Assembly (NCBI GenBank): GCA_005656395.1
Contig: SRSI01000068.1
Span: 868,001 to 932,000 of the forward strand
Direction: 5' to 3'
DNA length: 64,000 nucleotides
DNA from: Strongyloides papillosus
Lineage: Eukaryota; Nematoda; Chromadorea; Rhabditida; Strongyloididae
The notes beneath the pieces were generated by a model. It ran no database searches and had not been told where the DNA came from. It saw only the letters and a program-made list of their open reading frames with translations. Positions 1-10,800 of this stretch are shown one piece after another. Each line of letters starts with the position of its first letter. Positions within the stretch are counted from its first letter, which is position 1. Both the position numbers and the translations under genes were made by a program.

Positions 1-1154
1 GGCAAATTGGCACGAGATCGTTTTTCTTTAATCTCTAAATCACGATTTGAAGAAACAACATTCGAAAAATTAGCAGAATTGTTGGAAAGGACTGGCATTC
101 CATTGTCGTTTAAAACATTCCTACTGTCTTCAATTTGTTGTTGACCAGAGTACTGTGTAGAAGTGACGTGATTCTCACTATTACGAACGAATTGTTGGTT
201 TGTGTTTGCATAGCAATTTGGAGTAGCAAAGTTACCACCTTGAAGTACAACAATATTCCTTTTCTTAGCATTTGCCTCGTCACTAACAATCCTTTGAGTA
301 GAAGAATTATTTGGCATATAACGTCCATTGTGATCCACAAGAACATCACCGTTTATACCTACTCTACCAACAGGTCCCTCAACACGAGATCCATCCATAG
401 GTCTAAACCCGTTATATCTGCTGGGATTTAATGCGAAACTCTCTGTACGATAATACATAGGTGGGCTTGTGTGGGAGTAGGACGTAACATTGTTTGGATT
501 TGGTAAGACATTTGAATTGCAACGATTTGAAACATATCGACCCGGATTATAAACTGTTTCATAAGGCATCGTAGTAGTACTATTATCATGAAGATAATTC
601 CCACTATGAACATTCACCGGGGAACGAATAAACGATCCATTATTGTTCACGTTCCCTTCATTGAAAAAGGGATGGGAGTACTGATATTCAGTCTTTAATT
701 CATTTAAACCATTTTTACCATCTGTAAATGCTGAATTCTCACAAATAAAATTTATTAGTCTATAGGAATTTTCAGCAATAATATCAACAAAACTTTTGCA
801 TGTAGAGAAGAGATACTTCCTGTTTGCATTATCTCCAAAATTTACATTCTAAAAGGAAAATGTAAATGTAAACTTCAAAATACGAAATTCCAAGACATTC
901 AACTTACCATAATCATATCTTCAATGCTTGAATATGAACTTTGCAGATATGACCTACTGGAAGACTGAGAATTACTTCTACAGAAATTGCTTTCTTTCAT
1001 AAAAGCTTCCAATGTTTTTGTAAACTAAAAATTTTTTAGACAAAACAACCAAGAAAAAAAATACCTTGTGTCTTGAAAGATAATCAGCAAACAAACTCTC
1101 AGCCTCATTTCTCACATTTCGCTCGAACTCCGGATTCAAATAAGGCAGAGCCAT
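1..1154 (-). CDS. LisH-like domain protein, 5' part, cut by the window edge
   Basis: Three exons can be joined in phase 0: 1065..1154, 908..1024 and 1..848, with GT donors and TTTTAG-type acceptors at both introns. The start ATG at 1154 opens MALPYLNPEFERNVRNEAES. Residues about 18-43 (SLFADYLSRHKFTKTLEAFM) look like a LisH motif, an alpha-helical dimerisation module found in microtubule, centrosome and ubiquitin-ligase proteins. After that the 320 visible residues are rich in Asn, Ser and Tyr with no recognisable fold, and the frame is still open at base 1. The exact family cannot be assigned from this part. Exon 3 has no early ATG, so it reads as coding only after splicing. Confidence is high that it is a gene and moderate for LisH. 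Confidence 0.72.
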
Positions 1155-4100
1155 TTATTTCTAAAAATAAAAATTTTAAATTGTAAAAAATAAAAACTAC
1201 ATGGAAATAACTGATCGTAAATATGCAAAAAAAAAAAATAATAAATGCAAATAATGGAGTTGCATGATAAGGTCACAAAGACGATCCCGATCCGCAAAAA
1301 TGCAAGAAAAAAAAAGTCAACGACACTTGCGAACACCTAGTAGTAAAACGAATAATTAATGGTAGACAAAAAAACAATTTAGCGGAAAAACACCTCATGT
1401 AAATGTCAATTCACCAAACAATAATATTCATTTCCCACTCCACGCGGGATAAAGCGGATGTCGTTGTGGGAAATCGTCCATTAAATGTACAAAAATATTA
1501 TTCACAAGAGAACGACAATGGATATAAGTTAATGTCTTGGAGGTAATAACACTAACAGCGAAGGATCTGTGAAATAAGGAAATTTGGTCAAAGGTATACG
1601 AGACTCTATTTACAAGAGGAAACCAGGAACAAAAATAAATGGAGAGGAATATCATATTATGATCAGATAGAGGCTTAAGAATTACTAACATAACATTTAC
1701 ATTAAAAGTCTCTGGCTTTTCATTACTAGTGATTTCTTTTGGTACGGGGTTTGACTCTAAAGCTTTGAAGAAATATAAAATACCATTAAAACTTCTTTAC
1801 AAATATAGAGATTACAAATGTGGATAGTTATCACTTTAAAAACTAAATAATTTCTTCGATATAAAGTTATATACCTTTTCGCGAAGATAAGCTGTACTAG
1901 TACATAAAAAAAAACAAACTCTATCCAACAGTCTGATAACCCGACTATTATGCAAAATGTGAAAGAATAAAATTACCATAAAATTTGTTGCAAGGTTGTG
2001 ACTACTAATTGGTGAATTGAGAAACAACAACTTCTCTCTAAAAGTAAGTAACTGAATGAACTACTTGTTCATTGTAAATAATACGTTTTGTTACCAATAA
2101 TATGTGTTTGTAACATCCTCTTGTTAAAATATCTTAGAGTTCGATGTTGACTGATGAGTGAACAATATTCTAAAAATAGTTGAGTAATGTTACATGATTT
2201 TTAAAGTAAGGGTGAGTGAGATACTTTTAGAACTATTGTTTCTTTTTTTGTTAAATTTAACAAACACAATTATGTATGGTCATGCCTTTGTTTTCCTATA
2301 CAAAAATGAATAATCATGTTGAATTAATGTAAATTTATTAAAATAATAAAAGTTGAGTCAAAAGGTATTTGAACTATTGAAAAGTATTATTGTTATTAAA
2401 TGTATTTGAAGAATTTTAAGACTTATTGAGTTTGATATAACAAAATTCTTAATGATAAAAAGATTCGTATTTTGAAAAATCGACCCTTTGTATTCCTCTT
2501 AAAGATAATTTCATTTCAATGTATAATATAATTTATTATTAGAAAGGCTATAAAGAAAAATTTTTTTGTTGTTAGGTTAGACTTATGAAAAAAACAAAGT
2601 GCTTTGCATAAAGGAAGCTTCATTCAACGTCACAGTAAAAATTTTAATGTTTTTATGACGATAGAGATAATTTTAAACGCAGAAGGTAAGTAGTATTATC
2701 CATTACTTTACAATAATTCTTATTTTTCCACACAAATATGCGTTTATAGAATAGAATATTTGCAAATTTTAAAAGTTGATTCTTTTGTGTTAAATATTTT
2801 TTCAAGACCAAAGTTTTTTGTCATAATTTATATGTATGTAAACTACAAATAATTGAGATGGAGTATTATTTTTATATTATATCTATGCTTCAAAATATAT
2901 AAATTAGTAGGAAATTTTGACTGAAGAAAATGTTCAAATCACGATTGCTATTGATGTGATCTTTCTTAGAATAGGTATTGTTAAGGGTCTAATTATAAAA
3001 GTGTCACTTTAATGATGAAATTTTAGGAAACAGTTAATGAATAACTTTATAAGTATTATTTTAAAATTCTATAAATTACTCATAATAAAGCGCAATACCA
3101 GATAAGAAATACTTAACCAGATGTTAAAAATCATAAGTCAATATATCATCGTAAAAGATGTTTGAAAAGTGATTTGTGTGTTATACACCTTTTAAGAAAT
3201 TCATTTTATCAAATCATAAAAAAATCAACGTACAATGATTGATTTACCTACAAACAGCAATATTTTTGACAAATCATTGTTGTATCCCATAGCTCATATT
3301 TTTAATATTTATGCTACCTCTTACGATGAGTTAATATCACATTTCCAAATGTCTACATTTTTTTCGCATCAATTAGCAGATGCATTTTTGTTCAAGAATC
3401 AATCGAGTTTTTTTTACAACTGATTATTTTGTAGTATTAAAAATCAAATATGATTTTTACATCTATGATTAATATTATAACGTTATCACCACATTATTCG
3501 TTCATAAGCATATATGTTTCTGATCAATAATTTAAGATATATGTATATTATACTTTACCTAGCAACTGTTATTTTTTGATCTCATTAGGTTATTTTTATT
3601 GCAGATAGTAGAATGTAGCTTTATTTGTTTTTTCTATCATATATGTTTCACAATCTACAAATGTTGGCTGAGTAATCAGAAAAAAATTAACTCTAATTTC
3701 CAGTACTTTCTATATGTAGTAACTTCTAGAATTTCACATTCTATCATTTTAGTCTATTCAACGATATTTCATATAGTAAAATTATATAATTAAGAGTATT
3801 CATGTAAACAATTTCCAATAATTGGAAATAAAAGTTGGGACATCTATTGGCACATCCACATTCTTCATATTTCAACATATTTCACAACTATTGCATTAAA
3901 TATTTTTTTTAAAATCTTCCAATCGAGAGACAGGTTAAGTAATGGACATTCCAAGGAATGGATTATTTATGGTCATTAATATGCGAACGTTTGGGAGTTT
4001 GAGTTTATATCTTCTCTTAGTATATTTGTATATTAATTTTGAGTGATAAGCAGGGTATTTTCGTTTCAAAATTTATTGCTGGTTTTAAAATATTCTTTTA

Positions 4101-4559
4101 AAATTAAAATTTTTTCGTAAAAAAAATATAAATATTAGGCACACATATATATTTAGAGATTTGCGAGTCACAACTATTAGAATGCTAAATGAGAACAAAT
4201 TGGTTATGTAAGTTTATTTTATACTGTAGTTTACATTCTTAAAAGGTATTTTGAATTACTTTAGTCAGGAAGGAGATTTGATGCGATAAAATAGTAGAAG
4301 TTTTCAGTTGGATATAAGATTCCCCCAATATTTCACCAAAACTTATTGTACTAAATTTTTGTGAATTTCAAATGTTATGCATACTTTAATTTTTTAATAG
4401 TGAAATATGTTTTATTGGATACACTACTCCAATATTTTATGTCATTTTAAGAATGCTCAACTACTTTTTAATATTTTTCTCAATAGTTATTTTTTTCTTT
4501 AAAGTAGTACTTTCTTGAGTTTTTTAAATAACCGCATTTTCTGGCAAATGGTAACTTTT
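1155..4559. other. 3.4 kb AT-rich intergenic region
   Basis: I see no gene with support here. Short open frames exist on both strands, but they lack recognisable residue patterns and splice partners. A patch around 1430-1640 is noticeably richer in G+C than its surroundings and holds a short inverted repeat. This is the upstream region of the minus-strand gene starting at 1154. Confidence 0.6.
1431..1473. repeat. 8-bp inverted repeat in a GC-rich patch
   Basis: TTTCCCAC at 1431-1438 is the exact reverse complement of GTGGGAAA at 1466-1473, separated by 27 nt containing CACGCGGG. It lies about 280 bp upstream of the minus-strand start at 1154, so it could be a promoter element or a hairpin. 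Function is unknown. Confidence 0.5.
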
Positions 4560-4817
4560 TTATACTGCGCAATCTATCGTAGTTGGAGGCAAATTCTGCA
4601 AATTAAATTTTTTATTCTCCAAAAGTTTAGGTGGAGTTCTCAGCGTCTTGAAAAAGGCTAGGTCGAATTGTGAATAAAGACGACCTTCATATAAAACAAA
4701 AACGGGTTTATTTTTTTGATAATGTTGCCACATTGTAGTATTCGACGTTCTACCAATTCCCCTAGCTTTTAGTGCACAACTATAGGATGCTTTTTGCGTT
4801 TTCCAATCAATAAGCAT
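4560..4817 (-). CDS. Orphan 85-residue protein divergent from UBR5
   Basis: This is a single-exon frame of 85 codons beginning MLIDWKTQKASYSCALKARG. It is rich in Lys, Arg, Trp, Tyr and Phe, with no signal peptide or membrane segment, and its composition is much more protein-like than random AT-rich frames nearby. Its start lies only 72 bp from the start of the large gene on the other strand, giving a compact divergent promoter. The basic, aromatic composition would suit a small mitochondrial or ribosome-associated protein, but I do not recognise the family and assign no function. It could also be the last exon of nothing longer, because no upstream exon is visible in the 72 bp gap. Confidence 0.5.
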   Translation of the reverse strand: MLIDWKTQKASYSCALKARGIGRTSNTTMWQHYQKNKPVFVLYEGRLYSQFDLAFFKTLRTPPKLLENKKFNLQNLPPTTIDCAV

Positions 4818-4889
4818 TTCTTTGCGTTTATTGTGTATTAATATTTTTAATTTTACATTTGTTATAATTGATTAATTTTTTAGAATCAA

Positions 4890-7800
4890 ATGGGGGACAA
4901 TCCACAAATATTACTTTTTGGATATCCTTTAAATGGTCCTAATGATCATATTTTAATTGATAGGTTAGTTAGTTGGTTTATTTTTTAGTAAAAAAATATT
5001 TTCAATCTTTTTAGAATTAAAGAAGTTTTACAGCATAGGAATACAAAAGGTATTGATGCAGCAAAATTTTTGAATGAATATACAATTAATAATATTAAGC
5101 AATTTATTGTTGGTCCTAACTATTTAGGGTTTCTTTTCAAAGATGGAAATGTTGGTAGAGTACCTTATGGTATAGAAAAAGTAAAAATAGAAAATAAAAA
5201 TAAAAAAGATAATGATACAGATGGAGGGAATTTACCAAATTCTTCGGGAAACGGGTCATCTAGCAATGCAAGTGGGAGTAACAACCCACTATCATTTAGT
5301 TCAGACTCTGCTGCTTCAAGGAATGCTAGGTTACGACGTGTCATGATGTCAGCAAGAAGGGGTGGTCGTGGTATTTTTATTGAACGGACAAGACCTATGC
5401 TTCCACCTTCTGCTATTCCTGAAGAAATGATTGCTCAAGCTCAAGTTGTATTGCAAGGAAAATCTAGAGAAGTTATTATACGAGAATTACAACGAACAAA
5501 TCTTAATGTAAATGAAGCAGTTAATAATTTATTATCTAGAGATGAGGATGAAGATTTCGATGAGATGGCTGATGCATATCTTCCTGAAGAGTTATTATCT
5601 CTTATTGATGCTGGATTTCCAGAAGTTCAGGCAGCTTTAGATAGTGATGGTTTAGGTGACAATGCCTTTGACTATTTTATGGGTGCTGCATTAAACAGAC
5701 GTCGTATTGAAAGAGTTGAGAGGAGGGACAATAGAGATTCAGCAACTCCAGATGTTACACAAGATACATTCACAATTAAATCTAATATCTCTTTTTGGTG
5801 TGGTGAAGCAGGAAAGTTTCCAAAAGGAGTCAAGAAATTTATAAAAATTGTTAGTCTTCAAACACATATGATTGCCTTAGCTGACAACGGGATGATGTAT
5901 AATTGGAGCTGGAAAGATGCTGTGCCCGGTGATTTAGAGCCTTCCTCAATTGGAGAAAGAATTAGAAAAGATGCAAAAGAAAATGCCATTATTACTGATG
6001 TCGAGTCATGTGCATGGAGATGTGTTGTTTCTCTAAGTAACAATAAGGTAGCATCATACGTTGATGAAGAATATAGTGGGAAACGACTCTCTGAGAAATT
6101 GTATGTTGCTCCTCTTTCATTGCCTGATGGAGAGACAGTTCTGAACATGAGATGTTCACCTTTGTTCTGTGTTATCCAAACATCAAATGGACTATACTGG
6201 TTTGGTCTTGTACCATTCCAAGATCGTCGAAAGTTGTATGAGAAAAATAAAAGCAGAACAACTAAGTCTTCAGATGATGGCCATAAAGAAGAAATTGTTG
6301 TTGGAAGTGAGGTTGTTCTTAAGACGTCTCCTCTATATGCAGCAGGTTCAATAGGAATAAATTTCTCTTCAGGCCTGCCCCAAGTTGGTATTTTGCAGGA
6401 AGCCGCATGGACTTTAACTGAGCACTGTCGTTTTAAGATCGTACCTTTCCAGGATTATGACAAATACACTGATGAGGAATTATCAAAAGAGATTAAGGGA
6501 TCTATTGACCGTAAGTTTTAAAACTATGTTAGTTAGGTGCTAGTGCTATCTTAATGGTAGATCACTTTCCCAGAAACAAAGTGATAGCCAATAGTTCTTA
6601 TTTTCGAAACTTTTTTTTTTAAATTTTAAAGTTCTATAGTTTATCACTTTGTTTTTGACTTAGCACTTTTTTGTTTTCTCTCACAAAAAAGTGTACCCTA
6701 TTTAAGTTTCGATTCGAAAACGTGCTGCTCCTTCAGATGAAACAGTTTCCTCCGGCAATCAACCTTCTATAGGATCTACATATAAAGAAATGGCTTGGTC
6801 AATAAACGAAACTGTATTTCTAAAAGAAGAAGCCACCAAGATAACAGCAGTTGTCCACATCGTAAGTTATATATTATTATTTATTTTTTACTAATTTTTT
6901 CTTATTTTTAAGGTCGATGAAGGACTGATCGGAGTTGTTTTTAATCACTCAGATAATGGTGGAAGTAAAAACTCGAAAATGCGTTTATTGAAAAAAGATG
7001 ATGTTGTTCTTTACAATCCTGAATCTAATACAAGATCACCACAGGCTTTCCAAAGACAATTAGCAAAAATTCCACTATCTTCATCATATCAAAAGAAACT
7101 TCAAACATTTATGTGTGACTCTCTAAATGTTAGAATGCTTATTGAAAAACGTGGAAAAGTTAACTTGATCAGACTCTCTGTTTTTGGAAAGGTACTTTCT
7201 GAGCATATTCTACCAATATGTAGTGAAGCATTATCAGCAGCATCTATTAAGCAGACATCATTGTTGAACTATGGTGAAGAAGGATGGGTTACATTAACGG
7301 ACAGCCAAGGTCAGCTTGTTCCACTAGTAAGAAATTATGCAAATGGTTTCAGGGAACCAATATTTTTACCCTTTCCTACTGGAGCATTAACATCTGTTGG
7401 TTGCAAATACGATATTGATAAAGCTTATTCAACAAGAGTTATCCATTCAATCCCAGAAGTTATGAAAGATCTAAAGTGGACTGAAAAAAATTCAGGCGGA
7501 GCTCGTATGGGAGTAATTGCAATTCTTATGTCTAGTTCACCTGACCAAATACAACCATCCGTCGAACCACTTATGGATTCAATTCTTTGTTGTAATCTTG
7601 ATAGTGTAAAGAAGTCACTTGATGATCTTAGTAAATGTAATGATGACAACATTATCAGAGATGAAATTCTTAAGTCTAGGACCGGTGGAAATAAAAACAT
7701 ATTTCATGCTGCTATAATGGGGGCATTTGCAACATCAAACAAAGATCAAATGGATAAAGACGTTACTGATCTTCCATCTGCTATGGCTTCTATCGTTGAT

Positions 7801-10800
7801 AAATCTAAAAAACAAGATGACGACTCCATGGATGTTGATGATGGACCTATCAAAATTACAAATAAACCTGTGTCATGTATTAGACAAAGACAATCAAACT
7901 CAATTGAAATTATAAAAATACTTTGTAGCGATACAAACGTTGAAAAGTATTTGTCTGAATTATTTTCAATGAAAGATATCAATGGTATGACCCCATTTAT
8001 GTCAGCAATTCATCATAAAGCATACTCAGCAGCTTTAACCATTTGGGAAACGATTGAAAAATGTTTTCATAAAAACAGTAAGAATTCTTTCATGCCTTAT
8101 ATATTTCCGGTTGGTTCAAAACCAGATGACAATCCTATGTTTATACTTGCTTACAATGATGTTTGTTCTTTTACATGGACGGGTGAGAATCATATCCATC
8201 AAGACATATATGAATGCAAAACATGTGGATTGACAAATTCATTATGTTGTTGTACAGAATGTGCATATACTTGTCATAGAAATCATGACTGTAAAATAAA
8301 AAGAACATCTCCAACTGCATACTGTGATTGTTGGCAAAAAATAAAATGTACATCTTTAGTTGGTGGAAATCAAGCTAAAAGAAAAACACTCTTTAAAGAT
8401 CTTCTTAAAAAAACAAATCTTGTTAACTATGTTAATGGAAGAAATGAACACATACTGGTATTTTTAGCAAAAACAATTGGAAGACAACAAGAGGAACAAG
8501 ATTTTAATAGTCCAATGACTAATAGAAGGCAAAACAATGCAACCGGAGGTGATAAATCTTCTACACCTGACAGTAACTCTGAACCACCTAAATTTGCTAA
8601 ACAAGCTATGGCAATGTGTCTTCGTGACTTTAATGCAGTGAAGTCTCTTTTAACTTTAGAAATTATTAAATGTCCAACTGATTTACCCATTTCTGATGAA
8701 ACATTTTTCCTTACTTCCCAATCAGGTTGTAACCAATTGGATCGTTTTATGTTTTCATTACTAGCCAAATGTCCTGAATCTCATCTTGATGATTTAATTA
8801 CAACACTAATTTGTCAACACAATAATACAAGAACTAAGGATAATGATATTGAAGATTTAATTCATAGACTCGTCAGATCCGCAGTGAGAATTTTAACATT
8901 GTTATGTGTTTTATCACCACAAGCTGTTACTTTATGTGTCACGGCAAACTCCACAAACAATTTGACAACTATGACAAGCAGTATTGCAGCTATAACATCT
9001 GATAAGAGTGATAGACGTGGAGGACCATTCCAAGCTATCGCAATTTCTGGAATGCTTTCTTTCGTTCATTCACAATCGTTAAGAAGTAACAGTCAAACAA
9101 AGAAAGATAGACCTCGTCTCATGATGTCAAATGTGATATTGAAATGTAGAAGAATGTTCCAAGCTTTGTTGCCACAATCAATTTACGAAATAATTAAGGC
9201 TGCCGAGGCACTTGTCTTACCACTTAAGAATGGCTTGGTTAAGAAAAATCTCATTTTTTCATCATCATCAAATGATGCAGTAGAGAATATTGAAAAATAT
9301 TTAGATAATGAAATAACTTTTGCACAAATGTTCTTAAATGAAGAATCACAATTCTCTATCGGCCATAGGAAACGTCTAATTAGTAGAAGAGACGGTGGAG
9401 AGGAAGCTCCAACACCATTAAATGAAAATGGTTCACAAGATAATATTAGTTCAGATGATGAAGAAAGTTGGTCTGATGAAGAAGTTGAGAACGGTGACAG
9501 AAATATAAATGAAGGCGTCATGTCCGATGATGGTGAAGCTAACAATGATGAAGGAAGATCCATTGCTAGTACAGAAGAGTTAAGTTCTCATGATTCAGAC
9601 GACGATGATGATGATGATGACGACGAGGAAGATGATGATGATGGAGGTAATAATGATGGAAACGAAGATGGTGATGTTATTGAATTTAATATAAATGATT
9701 CATTAAATGAAACCGTTGATATAGAATTAGATGAAGAGGACGACTCAGAGAATAATGCTGAAGATGAGAGTGAAGAAGAGGCTGAAGATGATGAAGAGAC
9801 AATGGTTGACTCAGAACAAGTTAATTTTGATCGAATGGAAGGAGACAATTACGGTGATGATGAGACTAATGAAGCTCCAGACTCTGTCATTGATAACAAT
9901 GAACCATCTGCTATGGAGATTGATAGTAATCCCACTGAAGCAAATAATGTTCCCGAACGTGGTTCATCAACAAATGAAAACAATGCAAGAAATAGTAGCA
10001 ATAACACACAAACCAATGGAGATTCCACTTCTACTTCTTCAAATAGAGATCCAAGAAGAAGAATCGGTCAAACTGCAGCTAGTTCTGATAATCCTACTGA
10101 TGGTGGAAATGGAAGTAGTGAAGCAAACTCAAATAATAGTACACTTGCAAGAACTTTACGTTTTACTGATGGTAATTTAACATCTGGAGAATCTCATAAA
10201 ATTTCATACAAAGCAGAGAATCAACTTTCTGTTGCATTTGCTGCACTTATAAAGATTGTCAATAATCTTATGGTTTTACTGAAGAATTATAGTACATTCA
10301 GTTCAGTAGAACATAAAGGTATCCCAGTAATGCAAGTTCTAAGCAAAGATCAATTACTTGAATCATATACCTTTATTGAAACACGTCTTAATCCAATATG
10401 GATCTGGTTAGATTCTGTAATGGATTACTTTGAAGCAAGAATCCGTTACTCAAATGCCGTATTAAATCATCCTGTTGGCAATAATATCTATGGAAATAAT
10501 TTTATTGATAACGATAGAACAGGATCCATTAAGACTTTAAAACTTGAGAGACGTAATGCCATCAGGAATAAAAATAGAAAAGTTGTTTCTCCAAAGGATG
10601 ATTCGGAAGTTGTTTCACCAAGAAAAGAATTTATGCAATATCTTCTATCAATCCTACGTTCTTCCTCCGATGAAAATGGTGACAATTTTATGCAGATGGA
10701 TGAACAATCCATGTTACCTTATGCTTTTATTGCTGAAGGATATCTTTCATTTGGACAAGCTGTTGAGAATCTTCTTAATGAAAAAGTTAAAAAAGATCAA

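Noticed and set aside
1428..1691. 87-codon minus-strand frame in the GC-rich patch
   Set aside because: No recognisable pattern or splice partner; the frame is open because the patch is GC-richer. The region is better explained as regulatory.
3235..3423. 62-codon plus-strand frame
   Set aside because: Short, isolated and lacking promoter, splice or family support.
9183..9848. Long Ser-rich minus-strand frames opposite UBR5
   Set aside because: Antisense of the GAT/GAA-rich acidic tract gives ATC/TTC and TCA/TCC-rich open frames; a mirror effect of the true gene.
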